This document shows positions 33,220 through 43,700 of a stretch of 62,000 bases of DNA, in pieces (the first letter of the stretch is position 1; the number at the start of each line of letters is the position of its first letter). The notes under the pieces are model-generated. The model saw nothing but the letters and a program-made list of their open reading frames with translations. It did no database searches and was not told where the DNA came from. Made by a program: the position numbers and the translations under genes. The stretch is from NCBI GenBank assembly GCA_905221605.1, contig CAJNDS010002537.1:1-62000 (forward strand), written 5' to 3'. Source of the stretch: Symbiodinium natans. Lineage: Eukaryota; Sar; Dinophyceae; Suessiales; Symbiodiniaceae.

Positions 33220-36200
33220 ACGTCTATGGCAGTCTACCAGGTCTAGCAGTATATTGTTGGGAAAAGACACATGAAGAAGCTTAAGCCTTTAGGTGACGCA
33301 TGACGCAAGCGGGCATATGTTCCCACGTCGGCATACTGGCACCTTGGGCCACAGCTCCCTATCCCAGGGGCGGGCGAGGGGGAGGCTGAACGATTCAGCC
33401 AATATCGCTGCACATCTCTGCAGACCGATATTACCTGTATGACAAGAATGCTGGCCTGAAGGACATGCAGAAGCAAAGCGGAGGATATCTTGCAAGCCAT
33501 TGTGACATCATTGCAATCGCCCCGTGCACCTGACCACGCCAACCACTGCAAGTGACCCGAACAGATTCACGATGCTTTTCCCAAACTCCAGTGGCAGGTG
33601 ACCGTACGAAACCAGAACTAGCGTGACCACTGGGTCATGATAAGTCATTTGACAACCAATTAGAGGTCGGTCAGGCCCAATATGGCCGTATACATGCGGA
33701 TCTGCAATTTGACTTTGCCGGGCAAGACACGAGCACCACGACATGGAATCTAAGGGTTTGGGCAGGGCGTTTGGATTTTATGGTGGGTGACGCTTTGAAA
33801 TTCGAAATCTCCGTTTGAGAGTCGAGGGGGGGCTGTGTAAGGACAAAACTTAGAGTGTCCGAGCTGCGACTAAGATATCGGCCATGTGCGCATCATCTGA
33901 TGCGGAGCTCCATGTCACACGTGCTTAGACCACGGTCCCCAAAAGCGAAAAAAATGGCTATGGACATCAAAAGACACCAGATGCAGGGCTGGCCTTTGGA
34001 CAAAACTGGGAGCAGTAGGAATCGAAGTGAATGACAACCAACTTGTAGTTTTCGACACACTCCTGCTGTCTGGAGCCTGACCCCGTGCGAGCTGCCTTCA
34101 AGCAATGAGGTACTGGACCCATTTTCCTGCCAAAAGCCAGGAAACGCCTCACGTTCACAATGGTGTCGCGGCTACTTGCGGGGCTCATGCCCGCCACAAT
34201 CAGCGCCACCACCGCGTCGTAGTTCAGGGAGAGCGTCGGACCGACGTAGTGTGCGAACTGCGTTGCCAGTGTGGCCCCACCATCATCCTGTAAAGGAAGC
34301 ACCAAGCTGGCGAGCGAGAGCAAGGCATCAGACTGCTCCTCACGGTACCTGGAATCACGAAGACATCCCCAAATTCAACTCGAGAGAAAGCGGGGCATCT
34401 AGCCGAATCTAGCCTGTATCAAAGGCACTATACTCAAAGATGACACCCAGGTACTTTCGGATCAAGTCAAGCGTGAAGTTGCTCGAGGAATGACTGGCAA
34501 GGATGCTCTCCACCTCCTCCTTGAGGGCTGTGTTTCGGGTTTGAAGCCTCTAGGTCTAGAATGTCTAGAGTGGCCACTGCTTTGTGGTTTCTTGCCTTAA
34601 ACCCTAAACCCTGGGACAAACTCAAAACCGAGAAAGCGAAAGCGCATTCCTAACTTTGCCCCGGTGGCAAGCTTGTTCAAGGTCCTGTACTCCAACCTGG
34701 GAGGCTCTATACCCTAAACCCAACACCCTAAACCCTCAAACCTAAAACCTAGGGAAAAACCACGTGTGGGAGAAAAACCCTGCGCCGCGGGCACTACGCG
34801 ACTCGATGCATTGACTGAGGCGCGAAACAAGGACAAGTGGCCCCGAGGTTGCTTAAAACCTAAACCCAAATCAATCAGACAGAGGTGGAGGTGGAGGTGG
34901 AGGTGGAGGTGGAGGTGGAGGTGGAGGTGGAGGTGGAGGTGGAGGTGGAGGTGGAGGTGGAGGTGGAGGTGGGGGGGGGGGAGGGAGAAAAACTCACCGG
35001 GGAGGAACATCAGCCTCATGAGCCGAGCAACAAGGCTTTTGCAAGAGTTGCCTTGTACTCCCGCTGGTACTCCTTGGTTGCTCAACCAAACTGGATATAT
35101 GCTTCGCGTAGCTGACGACGCATCTTTATTGGAAAAGAACCAGTGGACTTTGCAGTGTTGCGAGCCCGTAGATCACCGCCGCACTTCTTCAAAGGATGCT
35201 CTTATGAAGTTCGCTGAGGCTTTCATCGCAGCCTGTGAGGGGAACGCCTTGAAGGTTCTTCACTTTTGCAGGCCACGCGAGTTTCCTTTCCTACCGCCCT
35301 TCCCGGCCTGCAGAAGTGGAACTTTATTCCGGTATTAAGCATACTCTTTGTGCATCCATGCTTACATGCAGCATACTTTGCAAGCACTCTTCGTCTGGTA
35401 GCAGTAGCAGCAGCAGGAGTTGCGGTGGTGGCGGCGGTGGTGGTGGTGTTGGTGGGGGTGGCGGCAGTGGTACTCGTCCACGCTTAAAAAGAGCAGTAGG
35501 CAGCAATGGTACCAGTAGTGGTCGCGGTCGTGGTCGTGGTCGTGGTCGTGGTCGCGGTCGCGGTCGCGGTCGCGGTCGCGGTCGCGGTCGCGGTCCCTGT
35601 CGAGGTCGCAGTCGCGGTGGCGGTGGCGGTGGGGGTGGTGGTGGTGGTGGTGGTGGCGGCGGCGGCGGCGGTGTCGCTGTCGCGGTCGCGGTCGCGGTCG
35701 TGGTGGTGGGCAGCAGGAGGAGGAGGAGGAAGAGGAGGAGGAAGGGGGGGAGTAGTAGGAGTAGTAGCAGTGGCAGTAGCAGTAGCAGTAGCAGTAGCAG
35801 TAGCAGTAGCAGTAGTAGCAGGTGGTGGTGGTCGTCACAATGGCCGCCGCCTGAAAGAACTAGCTGGGGAGCCAGGGCTCCGCTGTCTTAAAGTGATGTT
35901 TGCTCGTGCGCCGAAATAGGCTCTGCGGTGCTCCTCCAAGTTCACATCATTTCACATCGTAACCAGAACGTTGCAAAACCAAAGCTTCGAAATCCTCACC
36001 CCCCCCCCCCCCATCTCCCCGCCCTCACCCCCCCTCCCCAGAAAGCGCCTATCTCGCTCTTGGTCCAAGGCTCCTGCTGCCTACGGTTGAAGAGCTCAAC
36101 CTCCCAGGTCCAAGACTGAAATCCCAGGTTGGTCCTGGCCTGGGCTGTCGAAGAAGACTCAAGTTTAGTTGAGCGTGACTCAGGACTCCGCATTGTTTGC

Positions 36201-36525
36201 TCGGGCTTTGTCTTGGGCATACTCCCTTCTGCTTCATGGTGGAAGTTAGTTTCGGAGATGGTCTCGCAGGTTTTCTCAGGCTTGGTGTTTTTCATGGTTT
36301 TTGAGGGCTTGTCTCTCAAGACTTTTGACGGTCTCGGGCTTGGTCTGCAAGGTGTTGGCTGGCTTTTTCTGTTCGAGGTCTCAGGGTCTGCAAGTACAAA
36401 TACAAACTAACAACTTACGCGCACGGTTACTAAGTACTACCACCAGTATCAATTGCGAAGAGAAACAAACTACTCACTCAACCGACCGCTCGTACGGCCG
36501 CCAAGCACTACTACTGCTACGACTG

Positions 36526-36624
<99 letters not shown>

Positions 36625-39600
36625 ATTACTACTACGACGACAACTACGACGACGACGACGACGACTACGACGATTGCCGCATCTCAGGGTGGGCTCACTT
36701 CTCAACTTCACACGAAGAGAGCGACCCTGTTCCTGGAATTCTTGTGAAGGCTTGTCCTGACAGCAAACTTACAGCCTAAACTCTCATAGCCCTACTCTGT
36801 CACGGCTTGCGTCGCAGCTGGGGCACGGCCAAGTCATTGATAATTCGGACACCTTCATCGGAGTCTTCCATAATGTCGATTGCCTTGTTGATGATCTCCG
36901 CTGTCAGTCTTTTTGCGACAGCCTCATGGCCACCTGGAGGGCGAACTCACTACTCAAGCACTCCTCAACACAAAAACCACCTCGTTCCGGACGATTGATG
37001 CTCTTCTCTTTGGGCTCAAGCACTCCGGTACGATCAGTCACAACAGCAAGCTGAGGAGTCAGCCAGGTGGCAGACATGCACAACAAGCCTCTTCTGTCTG
37101 CGTGTGTCTGCGTCTTGTCTATGTATGCATGTTGCATGCATATGGCATGCATGTACTACACAAATGTGGTGTAAGTGCTCAAGTCTCCTATAATATAGTA
37201 TATAAATAATAGTATATAGTATATAGTATATAGTATATATTCTATAATAATATCAGATCAGCTCAACTTGGGGGCGCGCTGACCAGCCACTTCACCGGCG
37301 TGAGAGTGATTCGCATGGGGACGCCCCCGTCCTCCAGAGCCGCCACATGCACCTTGGAAAGGTAGTCCAACGCCTTACTTCTCCAACTAAACCAAGGGTT
37401 TAGGGTGTAGGGCTATTATTCCTACTAAATAAGGAAACCCCAAAAGCGTAAAGTTCAGAAGTAAGATGCACTCTGCGGGTCTGTGGGCACCCGTGACGGT
37501 TTCTGAATTGTGACACTCCGCCGGCGTCGACCCGCATCCTCATCAAGCAATGGGTCGTCACCCAACGCATAGAGTGCAGTGGTGGTCGTCGTGGTCGTCG
37601 TGGTAGTCGCCACGGGCGTCGTTGTGGTGGTTGTCGTTGTGCTGGTTGGTGTCAAGTGCACTGCATGGACGTATGTATCGGACTTGCCACAAGCGCAACA
37701 GTGCAGGTCTGGAAAGTTGTCCGCTGCGGCTTTCTCTTCCCGTTTGGGATCGTTAGGACGGTACGTCGTATTTTGACAAACTCCGTTGGCGACCATCCAA
37801 GCACAATCATAAATAATCTTAAAATATTCACCCGAACCCATTGCTTGTTCCCAAACAACTCCAGCATTCCACCCTACTGTGTCTGTACACCTGCCGCAGC
37901 CGCAGCAGTTCAAGTCTGGACGATTGACGCGAGCTGCAGACGTAGAGCCATCGTAAAAGCCACTCTGGCAAAAGTTCGGCCGGTAGTAATCACAGTCCTT
38001 GCCGTGAGGATCCTTGGAAAACAAACGAAGTGTCAGCAACAGCAGAACGTGTGACCTACGTCTGAGGCACGAGTGTGTTGCAGGCAAGGGTCAGTCCAGT
38101 GATCCTCGTCTGAGCATCGCCCGCAGCCGCAGCAGTAAAGATCCGGGGAGTTGACGTCTCCAGAGCTACGGTTTGCATTCAGACTTGGCTTGTAGCGTTG
38201 GCCGTCGCAGTAATTCTGCCGGTAGTCCTCGCACGTCTGGCCACTCCTTCCATCCTTCCAATTGGGCCTGTCCCAACATGTGGTAGGAGCATTCTCGCTC
38301 AGGCGTCGTCCTGACTTTCGCTTTGCCAGCCTACGTTGAGCACTTAGCCGGCGGCTTTCCACTGGAGCCTCGGTAGCTGCCGGTTCCACACTGGGCGCAC
38401 TGCCACGGGGAATCACATCACCAAAGACCTCGACCGTAGTTGTTTTGTTGCTGAAATCCGATTGGTCCTGCATTCTTCTGCAGCGTGTCTGACCCCCATG
38501 TGTTAGGCACATGTACAACACAGTCAACAAATCAGCAGATTCCAAAAAGACAAGCGCTTCACTTACAAGCGCGCACGTGTAAGGCGCCGCGTGGCATGCA
38601 AAAAGGCGCTCTCCTGAAGGTCCAAGTTGACTTCAGCCTCGAGCCGGATCATCGCCGTTTTCATCTCGCCACGTAGCGAGCCTTGAATCACCTCCTTCTC
38701 ATTCTCGCTCTCTGCATTTTGTATAAAGGTTGCCGAGCAAGCAGCGCCATACTGGATTGAGCTTACCTTCTTTGGGCAGTCACCCAAGGATGAAAGTAGC
38801 AAAGTAGCAAAGTACCAAAACACAAAAACGCCGAAAAGGCAAAGAGAAAGGAGGCCCCTGAAGGCAATGCTCGTTGCATCCTACCGACTCCCACGTCCTA
38901 CCCTTGCCGCGCTCCTCCCTCCTGATGCTGCTTGGAGCTCTGCCCTGTTTGCACCCTCCAAAACACACACATAAACACACCCATCAAGAAATACCACCGG
39001 CCCCTCACTATCGGAGCAGCGCTTCTTTTCTGTTGCCCTACATCCTGCCGCTCCCTCTTCTCATCCACCTCCCCACCCTGTCGCCTCTCACAGGCCCTTT
39101 CCTGGAATTACCCTCTGGACGTGCTGCCCGCATCTGCGACCGACCACCGGAGATGAGTCGCTCCATCGACCCCCCTGCCGAAACCGATATCACTTCTGCC
39201 TCTTTACTTTTTCAACATACAAGGCCTCTGCCCCTTCTTCAGGGTTCAGGGTTTAGGGTTTAGGGTTCAGGGTTCAGGGTTTAGGGTTTAGGGTTTAGGG
39301 TTCAGGGTGCCCAATATCGCTGAGCCACGAAGTGCGTGGCCTGTGGCGGGATGAAGTCGAAGCGTAGGGACTGAAGGTCTGGGTCCAATGCATTCAAAGT
39401 CCGCCGCACGGTGGTGACGGTCATGCGAAGGGTGCTGCGCACCTGCGCAGCACGACTCAAGCGCTCCGCGGGGGGTTTGTTCCGCTTTTTTCTCGGATTC
39501 GCTTGAACCGCACACAAAAAAACGACAGAGAGACAGAGAGACAGAGAGAGTAGGCGGATGAGAGAGCACCATGCAGCTCAAAAAGGCAGGCAGCGCGAAT

Positions 39601-40115
39601 CCAAGCCTCCAGGTTGCTTGTTGCCTCACTCAGCGCGCGGGGGGGGGGGGGGCGTTCTCAACATGTTGAACAACAGCTGCTTGTGAACCCTAAACCCTAC
39701 ACCCTACACCCTAAACCCTAAACCCTAAACCCTACGTGCGCTTTGCAGACTCTGTCCTCGCCTTCGACTGCAAGTACTTGGCCGACCCCGACACTTTCAT
39801 CGAGGTAAGACCGGCCGAGCGCTCGAAGCCGATTCCTCCGTCAATACCCAAAAGGTCCATCTTGTCCTCACACGCAAAAAAAAACTGACGCAAATTTAAC
39901 AGCCGGGGCTTCTTTGTGACCCTATAATTAACTTCGGACTCCTTCAGGCTGTCTTTGTGGGAAAGCTTGTAGTCGGCACTGCGCGCGATCGTCTCCCGCA
40001 CGAAGCGCGGATCATCGAGGGCCCACAAAGGCCACTCCAAATGTACAAAAACTGATGCCCCTAAACCCTAAACCCTAAACCCTGAACCCTAAACCCTAAA
40101 CCACTTTTTAGGAAC

Positions 40116-40168
<53 letters not shown>

Positions 40169-40543
40169 TTGGGGTGACTCAGCCAAGGCACTCGTCGGCA
40201 TTCGCATCGAAGAGCTCGCCAAGGAAAAACCGACGGCCCAAGTCCTCCACATTGAGAGCCTCGTCCGTAAGGTCCTCGCGTGGGGACGGGGCGTAGTTTT
40301 TGAGGCTCTGCGGGCGAGAACGACCAGGGGGCTGGATGTTTTGATCGGCTTAGCGATTTACGACGATGTACGGTAGGTGCAGGTCGTCCTTGTCGGCATG
40401 GAGCCATGCACAGTGCGATGCCAAGCAAAGCCAACTCAAGCGATACATCGCGTCTCGGACGCGAGTCAACTTGAATAGAGTCTACAATAGTCAACTCTGA
40501 GAATGGCACATCTCGAGCAATGAACAACACCAACAACAAACGC
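26061..40543 (-). CDS. Giant secreted protein H: SNTX-like domain, FN3-like, Cys-rich, propeller-like
   Basis: Paralogue of the gene at 40771-45627, which lies directly upstream. Supported exons (approximate): 40543- (signal-like MRLLLVLFIA); 40317-40184 (EDLGRRFFLGELFDAN); ~40040-39736 (GSAKYLQSKARTESAKR); ~39460-39325 (TLRMTVTTVRR, QATHFV); ~38773-38560 (SSIQYGAACSATF); ~38545-38050 and ~38000-37470 (Cys-rich and Thr-rich inserts, VEVFGDV at the start); 37373-37262 (ALDYLSKVHVAAL, PMRITLTPVKWL); ~36930-36795; 34548-34415; ~34345-33967 (VVIHFDSYCSQFC); 30716-30090 (FN3-like, YYTFQVAAVNEVDEGPYSA); ~29290-29193; ~29060-28305 (Cys-rich, two sushi-like pieces); ~28158-27880, 27145-26954, 26842-26770 and ~26640-26061 (repeated Tyr/Phe-rich strands, propeller-like). 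The family similarity is to the stonustoxin/verrucotoxin N-terminal fold; toxicity is not implied. The propeller part could be a separate gene. Exon ends marked ~ are uncertain. Confidence 0.6.
26843..26953 (-). mobile_element. Introner, ATCCCC-CTTGGG family, GT-AG (111 nt)
   Basis: AATG|GTGCC + TAGATATCTATCCCCTTGGG ... GGGGAGTCTAG|GTGCC. A GTGCC duplication gives the donor. Removal gives DWNGAFSSTSADDM in frame. The clearest case of a target duplication acting as 5' splice site. Confidence 0.85.
27170..27540. repeat. Largest telomere-repeat array, ending in C and A runs
   Basis: About 40 CCCTAAA units (27186-27490) with slips to CCCCTAAA and CCCTAA, ending in a C run of roughly 30 (27498-27531) directly followed by nine A. 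It lies in an intron of gene H between the exons at ~27880 and 27145. The homopolymer junction may be an assembly or sequencing artefact. Confidence 0.85.
27591..27707. mobile_element. Inverted-repeat element, GGGGGTTTnCGAAA family, 9-bp duplication
   Basis: Left GGGGGGTTTGCGAAACTC, right AGTTTCGGAACACCCCCC, flanked by CATTAACAT at 27582-27590 and 27708-27716. Related elements are at about 51786-51900, 56308-56425 and 61110-61220. It is inside an intron of gene H next to the big telomere array. Confidence 0.8.
29118..29192 (-). repeat. Telomere array used as intron start
   Basis: CCCTAAA units on the plus strand, so GTTTAGGG on the sense strand of gene H. The exon encoding CRIPCHESNISR...LLTKILGC ends ...ATGCC|GTTTAGGG, so the first telomere unit itself supplies the GT donor. 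The acceptor lies near 29070 but was not fixed. Confidence 0.6.
29541..29665. repeat. Degenerate TTTAGGG blocks
   Basis: Interrupted TTTAGGG units at 29541-29590 and 29620-29662 within the intron of gene H between the exons at 30090 and 29290. Confidence 0.7.
30718..30778. repeat. Telomere-repeat insertion flanked by 9-bp direct repeats
   Basis: A 43-nt insert beginning TAAACCCTAAACCC lies between AAGAGTACC at 30718-30726 and 30770-30778, at the 5' edge of the FN3-like exon of gene H. Confidence 0.8.
30790..31390. repeat. Cluster of telomere-type arrays incl. TTTGGGG variant
   Basis: CCCTAAA array 30790-30838; CCCTAAA with CCTAAAG variants 30863-30940 flanked by TGCCGAA at 30859-30865 and 30949-30955; on the opposite strand a TTTAGGG-to-TTTGGGG array (31052-31166) of about a dozen TTTGGGG units; and TTTAGGG 31337-31381 flanked by AAGAGG (31333-31338, 31385-31390). 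All sit in one intron of gene H. Confidence 0.8.
31391..33966. other. Long intron of gene H, no exon recognised
   Basis: Contains a CA microsatellite of about 43 units (33130-33216), a GAGT run (32218-32245) and unique DNA. No frame aligns with the corresponding part of the paralogue. It could hide short exons. Confidence 0.35.
33130..33216. repeat. (CA)n microsatellite
   Basis: Uninterrupted CA dinucleotides over about 87 nt. Confidence 0.95.
34549..36794. repeat. Microsatellite cluster in an intron of gene H
   Basis: GGTGGA hexamer run (34882-34970); GGTCGC/GGTCGT and GGTGGT/GGCGGC runs (35515-35700); AGGAGG (35716-35755); AGTAGC run (35755-35822); CTA trinucleotide run of about 34 units (36521-36622) passing into CGA (36640-36670). 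Telomere-type remnants at 34600-34615 and 34710-34750. A plus-strand frame 35018-35338 (SKDALMKFAEAFIAACEG) looks coding-like but matches no family. Confidence 0.8.
37190..37252. repeat. AT-rich TATAGTA microsatellite
   Basis: Repeated ATAGTAT units between two exons of gene H. Confidence 0.85.
37374..37469 (-). mobile_element. Introner, CTTACTTCT family, GC-AG (96 nt)
   Basis: CAGAGT|GCAT + CTTACTTCTGAAC ... GGAGAAGTAAG|GCGT. Inverted ends CTTACTTCT and AGAAGTAAG; diverged GCAT/GCGT duplication. Removal joins PTDPQS to ALDYLSKVHV, matching PTDVKSAVLFM of the paralogue. The interior has acquired a small CCCTAAACCC stretch. Confidence 0.85.
39240..39310. repeat. TTTAGGG/TTCAGGG block
   Basis: Inside the gene H intron that follows the exon ending QATHFV. 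Confidence 0.75.
39684..39735 (-). repeat. Telomere array used as intron start
   Basis: Sense strand exon end AAGCGCAC|GTAGGGTTTAGGGTTTAGGG. The donor GT belongs to a telomere-unit variant. Splicing to the AG before CACCCTTCGC near 39457 gives SAKRTTLRMTVTTV, matching the paralogous domain. Confidence 0.7.
40110..40166. repeat. (AG)n microsatellite in an intron
   Basis: About 28 AG units just after the first recognisable exon of the SNTX-like domain of gene H, next to a CCCTAAA block at 40058-40103. Confidence 0.9.
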
Positions 40544-40770
40544 ATCCAGCACTGTGCAGGGTACTGCTGGTGGGCCAAGCACAGGTCTCATCGCAAGGCA
40601 ATTGCACCCTTTTCTCAATCGCGTTGCTTGGCAAACGATCAATAGTGATCAATGTAGACATCGAATGGGCTAATGAGGCTAGTGCTACAGGGACATCTTG
40701 TCCGCGTTTGGTTTGACATCACGGCCTTTCAAAGAGCCAGGCCAGCTCCCTCACCTCGCGGATCCTCTTG

Positions 40771-43700
40771 TCATCCCCATGCCGTGGCTGGGGACCGAGA
40801 CTCATCCTGTGCATCCGAAACAAGGTCCGGGTGCTGCACATGCTGCACTGACTGCTGCAGCGGCGTCCGAGTTGAGCCCGAGGGCACTGCAATATCGGGC
40901 TCTGGTGGAGGCCGTTCTTCGTCCTCCAGATCCGCGGTTTCCAAGGGCTCCTCGGGCTCGGGGTGCGACCAAAACTCCGATGATGCAGCGGCGGCAAGTT
41001 CCGGCTCTGGTGGAGGGTTCTGGGAGTGATCCGCGCGGTCCCCTTCCAGGACCGGGGCGACATCCGGAGCTACATCAGGGGCTACAGTCTCTATGCGTGC
41101 TCTTCTGCTGCGTCGTTTGTAGAGCAAGTAGACGGACATACCCACAAGCAGAGACATCAGGATGGGGAACCAAACGAGAAAGCCCACATCACCATCATCA
41201 CCCGGCAAGTTGTGCTCGGTCGTCGGCACCTGGGAGTCTAGGATCTCCATGCTCAGGATCTCGACTTCCAGCCCTCCCTCTGCAAGCATGGACTGCAGCT
41301 CGGTGGAATTTGGGACCGCGCTGCCCAGGAGGGTGACCACTTGTGAGATCCGAACCAACGTCGCAGGAGGGGAGGCCACTGAGACTGAGATGTTGGCGGC
41401 GCCGCTTTCCCGAAAGACCTCAGGGCAAAGTGGCAAGAATAGCTCATAATAGCTCATAATAGCTCCCAAAAAACAATCAAGACTTTCACTGAGCAGCCTC
41501 GCTGATCATGGTGTCATCATCGAGCGCGTGAAGACCTTGAGCAGTGGCACTGGCAGACTCTGTTCGCACCAGAGCCTCAATGATAACGCCGGTGAATGCT
41601 AGTCGTCGTCCATCAAGGGCGCGAGAGCTGACATTCTCTGGTGGGACACCGAACAAGGTTGAGATGGCAAGCTGTACTATCTCTGAAACAACCGAGCCGT
41701 TCAAGCTCAAAGCTGCTGTGGTCTCGAAGATTATGCTCGTGATCGACAGCTGGTCGGGACTGACGCCCAAAGCTTCAGCCATACTCGCCTGAAAGGCCTC
41801 GACGTCAAAAGCCGAGACATTTGCAAGCCTCAGGCCCACCTCCAGCGAAACGGTCACGATCGCAGAGTCGGGCACAGTGCTGACACTTGCAGTTGAAGTG
41901 AGAGCTGCTGTTGTGATTGTTGGTGCATTCTCAGTTGTGCTTGGTGCTGGGCTCAGGAACATGCTGCTGCTTGTTGCGCTTGTTGTGTGCGTGGTACCTG
42001 TGTGGATGACAGTGGTGGTGCTTGATGTGCGACTAGCGCTTGCTGTGTATGCTGGCACGCTGTGTATCGTCAAGCGTGCACCGGCGACTGGCCGCCCCAG
42101 CTTCTGCAACGACCATTCGAGGTTGCTCAGCAAACTCCCGGAATCAACCAAGTTCACCAGCACAACTTGAAGCTCCTTGCGTGCTGAAGCACATTCATCG
42201 GAGCAGTTCTCGAGCCTTAGTTGCTGGGTTCATAGGCCCCCAAAAAACGGTACACTTTCAGTTCTAGAGAGGATTATACTATCCCAAAAAGTGTGAAATG
42301 TACTCACTCAGCTGCTAAGGAGCCCAATCGAAAAGAACGTTCTGACGTTGGCATCCGAACGAACCCAACTTTGCTCCATGGCCACGGCCACACTCGCATC
42401 GGGCCGCCCGGAGGAATTCACCAGACTGGACATGATGGCTTGCCTTAGGAAGAGCCAGGCTAGAATGCAGAGTTTCACGTCAAAAACCGATGCGACATTT
42501 TTTGAAGCAGCTGAGCAGCCTTATCTGCGAATTTGAATGCAAAAAGTCATGGACGTCCGGCACAAGGAAGAGAATCTCTCCAGCCAATACCACCGAGTCC
42601 GAAACACTGTCCAGGCGCAGCCGCTGGATTGGGCTCAGTTGAGGGGAGGGTACTTGCCTCAAACAAGTGTCGGGCACTGGCGCCACCGCAGTATCACAGG
42701 GCGAGCCAGGATGGGGGCTGGCTTCTCTGCGCAAGTAGAACTTCAGGAAGAGCTTGGTGGAGGGAACGCGAGGTGAGGCGCTTAGGCGCCGAAAGCTTGC
42801 TTCCTCCCAATAGGGCACTGGCTCAGCGGGACAAACCTCGCCCACTGCATCATCCGTGCCATTGGTATGGTTGGTAGCGTTGGAAGCAGGGTTGTCAGAG
42901 AGAGTCCCCCAGTATGCACTGGTACTGGTACAGTTGGGAAAGGAGCTATTCGCATGTGGCCTCTCAGCGCACTCTTCGCACGTTTGGACACAAGCGGGCT
43001 CGAAGGAGTCACAGTAGAGAGCTCGATCCCAGTGGCGGCACGCTTGGATACTTGGGGCCTCTTCAAGCAGCACGCCGGCTTCAGCAACTAGGCTGTCCAT
43101 GCCAAAGACTTCAACTCTCCAGAAGATGTCTAGTGAAGTGATCCGGGCTGGGATGGTGCACCGAATCTCAGAAAAAGACCGGGAGTAGGATGGTGGGGTG
43201 CAGGTGAAGTTCGGGTGCATGCCATCGAAATCCGAAAACCTCACCAGCGCGATCTCCTCCTTGGCATCACCCGATAGGGTGACAGTGACTTCCGTGCAGC
43301 GCCAGCTGGGCGCGCGATTCTGACTCGGATCTTCAGGCCCAAGCGACACAATCAAGGGCACGGGCAAACCGAAGAGCCTGGAAGGTGCCTGAGGGGCCGC
43401 CTCCTCGGACCCTAGCCTCCTTTCGGCCTGGCGCGCCTGGTGTTTGGCAGAGAAGGGCCCGGTGCCCAGGTCGTTCACCGCTGCAAGTTGGAATGAATAG
43501 AGCTTCCCGGCAGGCAAGGCGATGTCGGCTTCATTGTCGATTTCAAAGTCCTGGTGATGGAACGCACGGCGCACGCCTTCCTCGGTCACCTCCTTGCTCT
43601 CCCAGGAGATGCGAAGCAAATGCCGCGAAGCAAATGCCGCGCAACTCGACCCCCTCAGAACCATCTCAACCTCTGAGCCTCTTGCTCGCACCTCAAGCAC

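Noticed and set aside
34766-35338. Plus-strand gene from 34766
   Set aside because: The first 70 codons are a GGTGGA microsatellite. The part from 35018 looks coding-like but has no family support, so it is only mentioned.
35316-35919. Long frames rich in GRGRGR, SSSS or VAVAVA on both strands
   Set aside because: Produced by GGTCGC, GGTGGT and AGTAGC microsatellites; open in several frames at once.
36301-36779. Leu-, Thr- or Tyr-run frames
   Set aside because: All come from the CTA trinucleotide run inside an intron of gene H.
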